DNA from: Bradyrhizobium liaoningense
Lineage (GTDB): Bacteria; Pseudomonadota; Alphaproteobacteria; Rhizobiales; Xanthobacteraceae
Reading direction: 5' to 3'
DNA: 64,000 bases
Assembly (NCBI RefSeq): GCF_018130955.1
Contig: NZ_JAFCJM010000029.1
Span: 26,615-90,614, forward strand
Shown: piece by piece, positions 16,840 through 25,315 of the stretch
Layout: each line of letters starts with the position of its first letter
How positions within the stretch are numbered: position 1 is the stretch's first letter
Program-made: the position numbers and the translations under genes
The notes under the pieces: model-generated
What the model was told of the DNA's origin: nothing
The model's database searches: none
What the model saw: the letters and a program-made list of their open reading frames with translations, nothing else

Positions 16840-19695
16840 TCAGGCGTGCTGCGGCGGTGCCAGCACCGGCGCTTCCGTCTGATGTGGATCGGCAATCGGC
16901 ATCCCGCCTGGGCCGCCGTCCGTGACGAAGCTGCCGGCCATGGCCTGGCTGAGCAGCGCCGCGCCTACGACCGGGGCGATTGCACCCCCGCCGTTGATCA
17001 CGACATTGCTGCCCGGCCCGCCGTCGAGGACGTCGATTCCGCCGCCACCGATCAGGACGTCGTCGCCGTTGCCGCCGCTCAGCACGTCGTTGCCGGCACT
17101 GCCGATCAGGATGTCGTCGCCGTCGCCGCCGTTTGCCGTGAGCTGGAGACCGCTGTTGCCGAGCCCGGACGCCGTGATGACGTCGTCGCCGCCGAGCCCG
17201 TTGATGACGAGACGATCGCCGGCGCCGAAGTTGGAGATCTTGACCTCCTCCTTGAGGCCGGTCACGGTGACCACGCCATTGTTGTTGGTCACGGTGATGA
17301 CGTCGTCGCCTGCGGTCGCGTTGAGGACCACCGTATCTGCCGCGCCATCGCCGGCGCCGAGGTCGAGATCGACTTCATTCACGCTGGTGCCGGTGAGGTC
17401 GTTGACATTGATGGTGTCGGCTCCGCCGAGTGCGTTGAACTCGATGCGCTCGACCCCGTTCAGGTCCATGGTGATGTTGGCAACGTTCCGGGTGAAGAGG
17501 GCTCGGCTGCCATTGGCGGAGATGTCGATGGTCTCCGCGATGTTTGCGCCGTTGAACCTGAGCGTGTCGAAGCCGGCCTGACCTTCAACGATGTCGTTGC
17601 CGTCGCCCGGATTCCAGACGAAGGTGTCGTCGCCCGCACCGAGGAGCGCAACGTCGTTGCCCCGGCCGCCGAATACGGTGTCTTTGCCAGCGCTGCCGAT
17701 GATGCTGTCGTCGCCGTCGCCGCCATTGATCGTGAGGTTGGCGAGTTGCCCCGCCCTGATCAGCGACGCATTGATGACGTCATTTCCGGCGAGCCCGTTG
17801 ACCACCATGGAGTCTTCGGCGCCGACATTGGCGACCGTGACCTGTTCGGACAGACCGTTCACCAGCACCGAGTTGCCGCTGCTGACGAGATTGATATGGT
17901 CCTCGCCGGCCGTGCCGTTGATGGTGACGACGTCTGCGGCGCCATCGGCGCCGGTGCCGCCCGGCGTACCCGCGAGGTCGATGGTGACGCGCTGGACCCC
18001 GGTGCCGGTGAGGTCGTTGAGCGTGATCTGGTCGGCTCCGCCTGACGCGTTGAGCTGAAGGCGCTCGACGGCGTTGAGGTCCATCACGATATTGCCGACG
18101 TCGCGGAACAGGCGCACCCGGCTTCCATTGCCCGAGATGTCCATGGTCTCGGCGGCATTCGAGCCGTTGAACACCAGCGTGTCGGTGCCCGCGCCGCCTT
18201 CCACGGTGTCGCTGCCGTCGCCGGGATTCCAGGTGAAGGTATCGTTGCCGGCGCCGAGGTTGGCAAAGTCGTTGCCGATGCCGCCATTCACATTGTCGTT
18301 GCCGTCACCGCCGATCAGAAGGTCGTCGCCGCGGCTGCCGGTGATGGTGTCATTACCCGTGCCGCCGTCGATGGTCAGGCCGATCACGCCGGCCGAAACC
18401 GTCGAGGCGTCGATCACGTCGTTGCCGCCGAGACCCTGGATCACCAGGCGATCGCCGGCCTCGACATTGCTCAGCGTGACGACTTCCTGCAGGCCGCTGA
18501 CGGTCACCGTGGTGCCGGTAGCCGTCACCTGGATATGGTTGGCGCCGCCGGTGCCGTTGATCGTCACGGTGTCACTCGAGCCGTCGCCCTGCGTGCCGCC
18601 GCTTGCGCCGAGGTCGATTGAGACAGCGGTCACGCCGGTACCGGTGAGATCGTCGACCATGATATTGTCGGCACCGCCGAGTGCGTTGAACTGGATCTGC
18701 TCCACCTTCGTCAGGTCCATCGTGATATTGGCGACGTCGCGCATGAACCTCGCATGATTTCCGTTCGCGGAGATCGCGATCTTCTCGCTGATGTTCGCGC
18801 CGTTGAACACCAACTTGTCCGTGCCGTCGCCGCCGTCGACGATGTCGCTGCCGTCGCCGGGATTCCATATGAAGGTGTCATCGCCGCTGCCGAGCTGGGC
18901 GGTGTCGTTGCCGCGTCCGCCGGCAACGATGTCGTCGCCGTTACCGCCGATCAGGACATCGTTGCCGTCACCGCCGGTGATCCTGTCGTTGCCGTCACCG
19001 CCATCGAGCGTGAGCTGGATGAGGGTTGCAAGACCGTTGCTCGCGGTGATGACGTCGTCGCCGCCATTGGCGTGGACCACGAGATTTTCGGTGGTGCCGA
19101 TGTCGAGGGAGAACGGCGCCGGGCTGAGGCGGTCGAAGCGCACGCGCGTGCCGTTTGGCGTGATCGCGAAGGTCTCGGCGCCGTTGCCGCCATTGACCTC
19201 TGCCGTGTCGGTTCCGTCGCCGCCTTCGAACAGGTCGGTGCCGCCGCCGGGATTCCAGATCATCCGGTCGTTGCCGGCCTCGCCAAAGAGCTGGTCGTCG
19301 CCAGTGCCGCCATCCATGACGTCGTTGCCGGCACCACCGAACAGGAGATCGTTGCCGCCCTGGCCTCTGAGAGTATCGTTGCCGGCCTGGCCGAACAGCA
19401 TGTCCGCGCTGGAGCCACCGATCAGCGTGTCGTTGCCCGTGCCGCCGAACAGATGCGCGGACGGCAACGCGCCATTGGCTTCATTCAGCGAGATGGTATC
19501 GTCACCGGCCTGACCGAACACGTCGATCTCGGTGGTGTTGGCAACGGTCGGCTTGTCGCCGAGAATCGACACGGCACCGCCATTGACGAGAATATTGCCG
19601 GCTGCGTCGCGGCTGGTCACGATGGAGTTATCGAGACTGTCGCCGAACTCCGTGAGCACGCCGGTGTTTTTGGAAAATACTGCCGTGGTCGCCAT
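16840..19695 (-). CDS. RTX (hemolysin-type calcium-binding) repeat protein, type I secretion substrate
   Basis: A 951-aa acidic protein rich in GGxGxDxLx nonapeptides, the calcium-binding RTX motif. RTX blocks lie at about 80-140, 231-275, 441-485, 654-690 and 855-900. Between them is a longer repeated module starting at a WNPG motif (residues 147, 277, 489, 694; spacings 130, 212, 205) and containing MDL..VE, GGAD, DLTGT, ING.AG and GL.GNDVI elements. No catalytic domain is recognisable. The last 50 residues, Ala/Pro-rich, presumably hold the secretion signal. An AAAGGATG precedes the start. The role could be surface layer, adhesion or biofilm matrix; this is inference. Confidence 0.92.
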   Translation of the reverse strand: MATTAVFSKNTGVLTEFGDSLDNSIVTSRDAAGNILVNGGAVSILGDKPTVANTTEIDVFGQAGDDTISLNEANGALPSAHLFGGTGNDTLIGGSSADMLFGQAGNDTLRGQGGNDLLFGGAGNDVMDGGTGDDQLFGEAGNDRMIWNPGGGTDLFEGGDGTDTAEVNGGNGAETFAITPNGTRVRFDRLSPAPFSLDIGTTENLVVHANGGDDVITASNGLATLIQLTLDGGDGNDRITGGDGNDVLIGGNGDDIVAGGRGNDTAQLGSGDDTFIWNPGDGSDIVDGGDGTDKLVFNGANISEKIAISANGNHARFMRDVANITMDLTKVEQIQFNALGGADNIMVDDLTGTGVTAVSIDLGASGGTQGDGSSDTVTINGTGGANHIQVTATGTTVTVSGLQEVVTLSNVEAGDRLVIQGLGGNDVIDASTVSAGVIGLTIDGGTGNDTITGSRGDDLLIGGDGNDNVNGGIGNDFANLGAGNDTFTWNPGDGSDTVEGGAGTDTLVFNGSNAAETMDISGNGSRVRLFRDVGNIVMDLNAVERLQLNASGGADQITLNDLTGTGVQRVTIDLAGTPGGTGADGAADVVTINGTAGEDHINLVSSGNSVLVNGLSEQVTVANVGAEDSMVVNGLAGNDVINASLIRAGQLANLTINGGDGDDSIIGSAGKDTVFGGRGNDVALLGAGDDTFVWNPGDGNDIVEGQAGFDTLRFNGANIAETIDISANGSRALFTRNVANITMDLNGVERIEFNALGGADTINVNDLTGTSVNEVDLDLGAGDGAADTVVLNATAGDDVITVTNNNGVVTVTGLKEEVKISNFGAGDRLVINGLGGDDVITASGLGNSGLQLTANGGDGDDILIGSAGNDVLSGGNGDDVLIGGGGIDVLDGGPGSNVVINGGGAIAPVVGAALLSQAMAGSFVTDGGPGGMPIADPHQTEAPVLAPPQHA
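16999..18867. repeat. Three long tandem modules (about 205-212 codons) within the RTX gene
   Basis: The coding sequence repeats with a long period: modules start at about 18867, 18231 and 17616 (WNPGDG codons on the minus strand), each of about 615-636 bp. A shorter fourth copy starts at 19257. Divergence is concentrated in loops while WNPGDG, MDL, DLTGT and GNDVI elements are kept. This is the kind of array that changes by recombination and confuses assembly. Confidence 0.8.
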
Positions 19696-20022
19696 TGCAT
19701 TTCATCCTTTAAACAAATCGAGCCCCGTGCCGTGATGCTAGGCGGTGGCCAATGGCGGCGTCCTCACGCTAAGCTTGAGAGCCGCGTGATTTTTCGGAAG
19801 GAAGCTGTCCAGATTTTCTGAGGATGCCGTGCAGCATCACGGCTGCGTCATTTGCTGCCGTGACTGGTTCGCGGCGGCGTGATGCACATGATCGCGAAGG
19901 CAGAGCATTGGCTGCCGTTGTTGCAGTCGCGCCGCGATGTGAGCCGGTTCGATCCCGGACGATGCTTTACGCGATCGCGATAGCTGAGCTATGGAATATT
20001 CTGAGCGAAGAGGGGTTGTGCC
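19696..20022. other. 327-bp gap between divergent RTX and aspartate dehydrogenase genes
   Basis: No gene is visible here. It must hold the promoter of the RTX secretion operon (leftward) and of the aspartate dehydrogenase gene (rightward). I see no convincing dyad or terminator. It is visibly more A/T-containing near 19700-19730, just upstream of the RTX start. Confidence 0.4.
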
Positions 20023-20844
20023 ATGGTCGACGGTCAGCAGAAGAACTTGCGCGTCGCAATCGCGGGCCTGGGCTCGATCGGCTCGAAGATCGCGCGCGAA
20101 CTCGATCGCGGCATCGAAGGGCTGGAGCTGTCAGCGGTCGCGGTGCGCGATGTCAGCAAGCATCAATCGTTCCTGAGTAGCCTGCGCTGCCATCCGTCTG
20201 TCTTGCCCCTCGACCAGCTCGGCGAGGTCGCCGAGATCGTGGTCGAATGCGCGCCGAGCAGCCAGCTTCGCGCCATCGTCGAGCCGGCGGTGAAGCGCGG
20301 CAAGACGGCGGTCGTCGTCAGCGTCGGCGCGCTGCTCGACAACGACGATCTCGTCGACATCGCGCGGTCCAATGGCGGTCGCATCGTCGTGCCAACGGGC
20401 GCACTGATCGGGCTCGACGCGGTGGCGGCTGCCGCCGTCGGCACCATCCATTCGGTCAAGATGGTCACGCGCAAGCCGATCGACGGCCTGAAGGGCGCGC
20501 CCTTTATCATCCAGAACAACATTGACATCGACGGGCTGCGCGAACCCCTCAAGCTGTTCGAGGGCACGGCGCGCGAGGCAGCGAAGGGATTTCCAGCCAA
20601 TTTGAACGTCGCTGTTGCGCTCTCGCTCGCGGGCGTCGGTCCGGACCGCACGTCCGTGCAGATCTGGGCCGACCCGACCGTGACACGCAACGTGCACCGT
20701 ATCGAGGTCGAATCCGATTCCGCCCGCTTCGCGATGTCGATCGAGAATATCCCTTCCGAGAACCCGAAGACGGGTCTGATCACGGCACTGTCTGTCATCG
20801 CCCTGCTGCGCAAGCAGCGCGCCACGCTCAGCGTGGGGACGTGA
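20023..20844 (+). CDS. L-aspartate dehydrogenase (NadX-like)
   Basis: A 273-aa NAD(P)-dependent dehydrogenase. The Rossmann motif RVAIAGLGSIGSKIA is at residues 10-24. The second domain has VPTGALIGLDAVAAAA and GFPANLNVAVALSLAG, then IWADPTVTRNVHRIEVES, which matches the NadX/aspartate dehydrogenase family. These enzymes oxidise L-aspartate to iminoaspartate, which can feed NAD synthesis, or act in aspartate catabolism. No nadA/nadC lies nearby, so the physiological role is open. It stands alone with RTX genes divergent on the left. Confidence 0.82.
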   Translation: MVDGQQKNLRVAIAGLGSIGSKIARELDRGIEGLELSAVAVRDVSKHQSFLSSLRCHPSVLPLDQLGEVAEIVVECAPSSQLRAIVEPAVKRGKTAVVVSVGALLDNDDLVDIARSNGGRIVVPTGALIGLDAVAAAAVGTIHSVKMVTRKPIDGLKGAPFIIQNNIDIDGLREPLKLFEGTAREAAKGFPANLNVAVALSLAGVGPDRTSVQIWADPTVTRNVHRIEVESDSARFAMSIENIPSENPKTGLITALSVIALLRKQRATLSVGT

Positions 20845-20929
20845 GCGCGGCCTCCGCAATCATACGCCCGCAATCATACGGAACGATTTGCCACCCCATG
20901 GTCGCACTTAGCCGGCTACAATCGGCGTC

Positions 20930-21166
20930 ATGAGTTGCGAGTACGATCCTCAAGCGTTAGCCGAGGCTGCGATGAAGCTGGCCGTGGCGTCCGAAGGTCT
21001 CGAACGCCATCGGCTGATTCGTTTTGCGCAGGCCTGGCATGAGCTCGCGCGCGAGCGTCGAGGCTGTGGTCAGGCGCCGGTGACGCGCCAGATGACATTG
21101 CCGACGTCGTCGGCCACCAAGAGCGAGCCATCGGGTCCGAGCGTCACGCCGACCGGCCGTCCATAG
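20930..21166 (+). CDS. Small hypothetical protein (weak)
   Basis: A possible 78-aa protein starting MSCEYDPQALAEAAMKLAVA and containing RHRLIRFAQAWHELARE, which reads like a real amphipathic helix. Its C-terminal 32 residues overlap the convergent sorbosone-dehydrogenase-like gene by 97 bp and look like antisense composition. The start has no strong ribosome site. It may be a genuine small protein whose original stop was lost, or a chance frame. I do not recognise it. Confidence 0.35.
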   Translation: MSCEYDPQALAEAAMKLAVASEGLERHRLIRFAQAWHELARERRGCGQAPVTRQMTLPTSSATKSEPSGPSVTPTGRP

Positions 21167-22371
21167 GACTCCTTCTCGTCCGGAGCGAGGAAGCCCGAGA
21201 GGATGTCGCGCGCCGGTCCGGAGGGCCGTCCATTCTCGAACGGCACGAACACCACCTTGTAGCCGCTCAGTGTGCTGCGATTCCACGAGCCATGCTGGCC
21301 GATCGCCATGCCGTCGGGGAAGCCGGGCAGGGTGCCGGCCGGCATCCAGCACAGGCCGAGCGAGGCGGTGTGGCCGCCAAGCGCATAGTCCGGCGTGATC
21401 GCCTTGGCGACCATCGCGGCATCCTGCGGCACGCGATCATCGACGGTCTGTCCCCAGTAACAATACGGCCAGCCGTAAAAGCCGCCGTCGCGCACCGAGG
21501 TAAGGTAGTCCGGCGGCGTCTCGTCTCCGAGGCCGTCGCGTTCGTTGACGACGGTCCACAGCGTGGCCGTGTTCGGCTCCCACGCGAGGCCGACCGGGTT
21601 GCGCAAGCCGGCGGCGAAGATGCGGCTCGTGCCATCAGCGAGATCGAGCTCGTAGACGGCGGCGCGGCCCTGCTCGACCTCCATGCCCATCTCCGCGATG
21701 TTGCTGAGCGAGCCGACGCCGGCGTAGAGCTTCTTGCCGTCCGAGCTCGGCAGCAGGCTCCGCGTCCAGTGTCCGGCGGGCTTGAACGTGACGAGCGTCT
21801 TGCCCTGCGCGGTGATGCGGTCCGCGCCTGCGGTGTAGGGAAACGCCACCACGCCGTCGGTGTTGCCGACGTAGAACGTATCGCCGACCAGTGCCATGCC
21901 GAAGGGCTGGCTCAGCCCTTCCATGAAGATGCCTCGGTGCTCGGCAACGCCGTCGCCGTCCTTGTCGCGCAACAGCGTGATGCGATTGGCGCTGACGCCG
22001 AGCGCCGCCGCGCGCCGCATCGTCGCCTGCATCGCAAGGTGAAACATGCTGCGGGCCGGGCCGGGAATCTGCGTCGCCTCGGCGATCAGCACGTCGCCGT
22101 TCGGCATCACGTTGATCCAGCGCGGATGGTCGAGCCCGGTCGCGAAGGCGTTGACCTTGAGGCCGGGTGCCGCGATCGGCTTCTGCCCCTCGCTCCAGCC
22201 CCGCGCCGTCGGCATCTTCAGCGTCGGGACCGCGCCTTGTGGCTTGGCGGCCGGAATCTCCGGCGCCTGGCCCCAGGCCGCCTTCTGCGGGACGCCCTGC
22301 ATGCGTCGCCACAGAACGGCGCAAGCGCCGATAACCGCGACGATGCGCGCGAAAATGCTCGAGAAATTCAT
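21070..22371 (-). CDS. PQQ-dependent sugar dehydrogenase / L-sorbosone dehydrogenase-like protein
   Basis: A 433-aa six-bladed beta-propeller protein of the glucose/sorbosone dehydrogenase family. It has an N-terminal hydrophobic anchor or signal (residues 5-20). Propeller landmarks are LDHPRWINVMPNGDVLIAEA, NRITLLRDKDGDGVAEHR, AGLRNPVGLAWEP, GFYGWPYCYWG and GRPVGVTLGPDGSLLVADD. Relatives oxidise sugars or aldoses in the periplasm with PQQ, though many lack proven activity. It is a single gene; no cytochrome partner is adjacent. Confidence 0.85.
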   Translation of the reverse strand: MNFSSIFARIVAVIGACAVLWRRMQGVPQKAAWGQAPEIPAAKPQGAVPTLKMPTARGWSEGQKPIAAPGLKVNAFATGLDHPRWINVMPNGDVLIAEATQIPGPARSMFHLAMQATMRRAAALGVSANRITLLRDKDGDGVAEHRGIFMEGLSQPFGMALVGDTFYVGNTDGVVAFPYTAGADRITAQGKTLVTFKPAGHWTRSLLPSSDGKKLYAGVGSLSNIAEMGMEVEQGRAAVYELDLADGTSRIFAAGLRNPVGLAWEPNTATLWTVVNERDGLGDETPPDYLTSVRDGGFYGWPYCYWGQTVDDRVPQDAAMVAKAITPDYALGGHTASLGLCWMPAGTLPGFPDGMAIGQHGSWNRSTLSGYKVVFVPFENGRPSGPARDILSGFLAPDEKESYGRPVGVTLGPDGSLLVADDVGNVIWRVTGA

Positions 22372-22526
22372 GGAGTTCCCCTGTTGGACGCGCGCCGGAG
22401 CCCCCTGGAGAGGTCAGGGCGCCGGCGCGGATGACCGTAATCATACGATCTTACCGCGTGCAACCGAATCACCGAGATTGCATGGGCGCTCCCTTGTCAG
22501 AGCGTTTCCTCCCTGATCAATCCTTT

Positions 22527-22555
22527 GCCCGCCCAGGTTGGCGGGCTTCCTTTTC
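22527..22555 (+). terminator. Possible plus-strand intrinsic terminator
   Basis: GCCCGCC-CAGGTT-GGCGGGC followed by TTCCTTTTC. The T-rich tail is on the plus strand, yet both flanking genes are on the minus strand, so it would end an unannotated rightward transcript. Confidence 0.45.
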
Positions 22556-22617
22556 GCCGCCGGTATCCATCGGCTCGGTGCCAACGAACTCGCGCCTGCA
22601 TTGCAGAAGTCGCGGAA

Positions 22618-22640
22618 GGAGGCTGCAAGCGGCAGCCTCC
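22618..22640 (-). terminator. Hairpin after the duplicated-domain protein gene
   Basis: GGAGGCTGC / GCAGCCTCC, a 9-bp stem with a 5-nt loop, 22 nt beyond the stop at 22663. The U-tract is weak. Confidence 0.4.
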
Positions 22641-22662
22641 TCCGGGGCGTCGCTCGCCGGAT

Positions 22663-23961
22663 TTACGGCTTCCTGGTCCAGACCGATCCGTTCGACCAGC
22701 GGATCTGGTTCGGCGGCTGGAGCTGCGCCGTGTAAGTCTTGTCGTCCGGGAAGGTGATCGAAATCGTCGAGGCGTTGACGATCGACCCCTGCGCGTTCGG
22801 ACGGTCGTAGTCGGACATGTCGACCTTGATCGCGGACGGGCCTTCGGTGATCGCGGCGCTCCGGGCGCTTCCGTCGGTCCAGTTGCCGTTCAGATCCATC
22901 ACGGTGTTGATGATCTTGGTCCAGGTCGATCCGTTCGACCATCGGATGCGGTTCGGCGCGATGAGCTGACCCGTATAGGTCTTGTCGTCGGGGAACGTCA
23001 CGCTGATCGATGATCCGTCCTGCACGGTGCCGTGCGCAGTGGGGCGGCCAAAGGCCGACATGTTGACCGTGATCGCCTTGAAGTCGATGGAGATGACGGC
23101 GCTGCGCGAAGAGCCGTCGGTCCAGTTGCCGTTGAGGTTCGGCACGGTGCTGATCGTGTTCCAGTCGGCAGGGAAGCCGATCGGCCAGTTGTCGTTCCTG
23201 AAGATCTCGCAGCCGCTGCCCGCGGTCACGAGGTCGGCGAACTTCATGCCGTGCCAGACCGCGCGACAGAGCGAGGCGACGCGCTCGGGTTGCTGCGAAT
23301 TCCAGCCCCACTCATATTCGTCGACGTAGCTGTCGTGGCGATCGGAGTCGGAATCGACCTTGACCACCTGGCAGGGCGCGTCGACGGACATGTAGTAGTG
23401 CGACGTGATGTCGGCGACCTGGAAATTGGCCGGCGTGTTGCTGACGGTGACTTCAGCGCCCATCGACCAATACTGGGTGATGGAGCTCTTCTTCCAGGCG
23501 TGGAAGGTCAGCCGTCCCTTGCCCAGGCGATATTCGACCGTCGAGCCATCATCGGAGGCCCAGCGTTCCGCACCGTTGACCATGCCGGTGAACTTCAGCG
23601 CAGGGGAGGCGAGAATGACGCCGCCAGCGGCTGTATCGTCCATCACCCGGTCGAGGAATTCGCGAAGATCAATCGTCTTGTCTCCGATCACGAGCGAGCC
23701 GGTCGACGACGAGATCGCATCGAGTACGGGGTCGCCAAACGTGACGCCGCTCCGCGTGTACAGGCCCTTGCGCGCCATCGTCCCGCGCACGCCGCGGCCC
23801 GAGTTGCGTCCGCCGAGTTCCTTCAAGTACGCGGTGAACTCGTCGTAGTTGGCGAAAGAGTAGCGGCCCGGCGCAAGCGAGGCGTTGTGCGTCACGAGTT
23901 CCACGCTGCCATCCTTGCGGATGGTCGCGGCCTGCTTGATCGTGAGTAAGTCCTGAGACAT
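22663..23961 (-). CDS. Unrecognised 432-aa protein with duplicated C-terminal domain
   Basis: I do not recognise this protein. It has no signal peptide or membrane helix. Residues 1-270 are an unassigned region with aromatic-rich stretches (FTGMVNGAERW, HAWKKSSITQYWSMG, DEYEWGWNSQQPE). Residues 276-347 and 357-429 are two copies of one domain with a period of 81 residues: each opens LNGNWTDGS.RSA and ends SITFPDDKTY, PPN.IRWSNGS.WT in similar form. The short beta-rich copies read like a lipocalin-like or carbohydrate-binding sheet. It stands alone, leftward, with its own promoter gap. Function is unknown. Confidence 0.75.
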   Translation of the reverse strand: MSQDLLTIKQAATIRKDGSVELVTHNASLAPGRYSFANYDEFTAYLKELGGRNSGRGVRGTMARKGLYTRSGVTFGDPVLDAISSSTGSLVIGDKTIDLREFLDRVMDDTAAGGVILASPALKFTGMVNGAERWASDDGSTVEYRLGKGRLTFHAWKKSSITQYWSMGAEVTVSNTPANFQVADITSHYYMSVDAPCQVVKVDSDSDRHDSYVDEYEWGWNSQQPERVASLCRAVWHGMKFADLVTAGSGCEIFRNDNWPIGFPADWNTISTVPNLNGNWTDGSSRSAVISIDFKAITVNMSAFGRPTAHGTVQDGSSISVTFPDDKTYTGQLIAPNRIRWSNGSTWTKIINTVMDLNGNWTDGSARSAAITEGPSAIKVDMSDYDRPNAQGSIVNASTISITFPDDKTYTAQLQPPNQIRWSNGSVWTRKP

Positions 23962-24163
23962 CTGGGTGCTCCAAGCATCACACGAGCGTCATCCGCGCTC
24001 GGATGGACGGCCGATCCGTCCACGCATCGGAGGATAGGCTCACGCCGCCGCGCCGTTCGTGAGGTGGATAACACAGGGAAAGAACACTACGAGTTGAGTT
24101 CCATTTGACGCTTGCGGAACTCGGTGCGCATCAGTCGCCATGCTCGACGTGTGCGCGTGCGGA

Positions 24164-24754
24164 CTATTTTCCGGCGACGTGGCGCCGCTTGCGTCCCGTG
24201 ATCATCGCGCGCGGCAGGTTCTCGCGCTGGAGGATGCTCATCAGGATCGTACCGAGCACGTGCACGATCACGAGCACGATGACTGCATCGGATGCGTAAG
24301 TGTGAGTGTCCTCGACCCACCATACGCCGAAGAAGGTGACGGTGACTTGCATGGCGCCGGTGATCGCCGAGATCGAAAGCGCCAGCAGCAGTGCGACGAG
24401 CATCGCGGCGCCCGCGGGATTGAGCCCGAGATAGCGTCCGGTCTTGCCGTGACGCAGCCCCCACAGATAGGACGGCATCGCGCGCAGCCGCGGCATCAGT
24501 CGCTTGAAGCGGGAATAGCGCGTGCCGAAAAAGCCCCAAGCGAGGCGGAAGACCAGCAGCGCGATGATTGTGTAGCCCGCGACGCGATGCGCGCGGTCAT
24601 AGACGGTCGGCGTGAACCAGGCGACCAGCACGAAGAAGGCGAGCGCCCAATGCCAAGCGCGCAGCGGCCGGTCCCACACCGGCACCGAATTTTGCGCCTC
24701 CGCACGATCCGGCGCGGCCAGATCGGTGCGGAGGGTTTTGACGTCGTCAGGCAC
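24164..24754 (-). CDS. Cytochrome b561-type (b-type heme) membrane protein
   Basis: A 196-aa integral membrane protein of the bacterial cytochrome b561/Ni-Fe-hydrogenase b-subunit superfamily with four hydrophobic helices. Candidate heme-ligand His lie in WDRPLRAWHWALAF, YDRAHRVAGY and the last helix VLVIVHVLGTIL. It would pass electrons across or within the inner membrane. It starts at a GTG 10 nt after the PepSY gene and forms a two-gene operon with it, an arrangement common in proteobacteria. Irr/ICE-like palindromes upstream suggest iron or heme control. Confidence 0.85.
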   Translation of the reverse strand: MPDDVKTLRTDLAAPDRAEAQNSVPVWDRPLRAWHWALAFFVLVAWFTPTVYDRAHRVAGYTIIALLVFRLAWGFFGTRYSRFKRLMPRLRAMPSYLWGLRHGKTGRYLGLNPAGAAMLVALLLALSISAITGAMQVTVTFFGVWWVEDTHTYASDAVIVLVIVHVLGTILMSILQRENLPRAMITGRKRRHVAGK

Positions 24755-24764
24755 GTCCGTGCGG

Positions 24765-25046
24765 TTACTTCGCGATGGTGTGCTTCAGGCTGAGATCTTC
24801 GGGGCTGTAGAACAGCTCGTACAGCTTGCCTTCCTTGACGCCGTAGACTTCGTAGCAGGAGCCCTCGATCTTGGTGCGGCGGACTTCGTAGCCGGCGGCC
24901 TTCGCCTTGGCTTCAGCTTGATCCACCGACTTCCAGGAAGCTTTGTCGAGCTTGGTGCAATTCTTGAAGCCGTCAGCCGATGCAGCGGATGCGCCCAACA
25001 CCACCATCGACACCACGAGCAGCGACTTTCCGACAAGGCCCTTCAT
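24765..25046 (-). CDS. PepSY domain-containing secreted protein
   Basis: A 93-aa small periplasmic protein with a clear signal peptide (MKGLVGKSLLVVSMVVLGASAASA, cleaved after about residue 24). The rest is one PepSY-like domain (YEVRRTKIEGSCYEVYGVKEGKLYELFY) with two Cys. The ATG at 25046 is preferred over an adjacent TTG because GGGAGAA precedes it. PepSY proteins next to cytochrome b561 genes are a recurring pair, thought to aid redox or metal-linked functions. It is the first gene of the operon. Confidence 0.82.
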   Translation of the reverse strand: MKGLVGKSLLVVSMVVLGASAASADGFKNCTKLDKASWKSVDQAEAKAKAAGYEVRRTKIEGSCYEVYGVKEGKLYELFYSPEDLSLKHTIAK

Positions 25047-25144
25047 CAAGTTCTCCCTTTGGACAATGACCGCGCGACAGCGGCGGCTGATCTGCTAGGA
25101 GACGACGGGGTGCGGAAAGTCAACAGCACGGGCCGCCAACGCAT

Positions 25145-25161
25145 CTTAGAGAAGGTCTAAG
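25145..25161. promoter_or_regulatory. Irr/ICE-like palindrome, copy 1
   Basis: CTTAGAGAAGGTCTAAG, part of a perfect 9-bp inverted repeat (25142-25150 and 25156-25164). The core TTAGA-N5-TCTAA is that of the iron control element TTTAGAA-N3-TTCTAAA recognised by Irr in Bradyrhizobium. It lies about 100 bp upstream of the PepSY start. Confidence 0.6.
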
Positions 25162-25178
25162 ATGTCTGAGGCCGCACA

Positions 25179-25195
25179 ATTAGAGGATTTCTAAC
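25179..25195. promoter_or_regulatory. Irr/ICE-like palindrome, copy 2
   Basis: ATTAGAGGATTTCTAAC, again TTAGA-N5-TCTAA, centred 34 bp from copy 1. That is about three helical turns, so two bound dimers would lie on one face of the DNA. It matches 11 of 14 fixed positions of the ICE consensus as I recall it. Confidence 0.6.
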
Positions 25196-25315
25196 AAGAC
25201 GAAAATGTATGGATGCAGCCGAAGATAGCGCGATCCGATGCGCTCTGCGGCTTTAGGTCTCACACAGCCGGCCGCGGGCCCGCGAAGGCAGCGCCGAGCG
25301 GCGGTCGCTGGACGG

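Larger units (their letters stand above)
22372..22662. other. 291-bp gap with two hairpins
   Basis: Between two leftward genes. It holds the promoter of the sorbosone-dehydrogenase-like gene, a plus-strand hairpin with T-tract (22527-22555) and a minus-strand hairpin just after the neighbouring stop (22618-22640). The plus-strand hairpin has no annotated gene upstream of it. Confidence 0.4.

Noticed and set aside
17000..19500. Repeated GCCGTCGCCG-type motifs considered as an intergenic repeat array
   Set aside because: They are the codons of RTX nonapeptides in one continuous frame.
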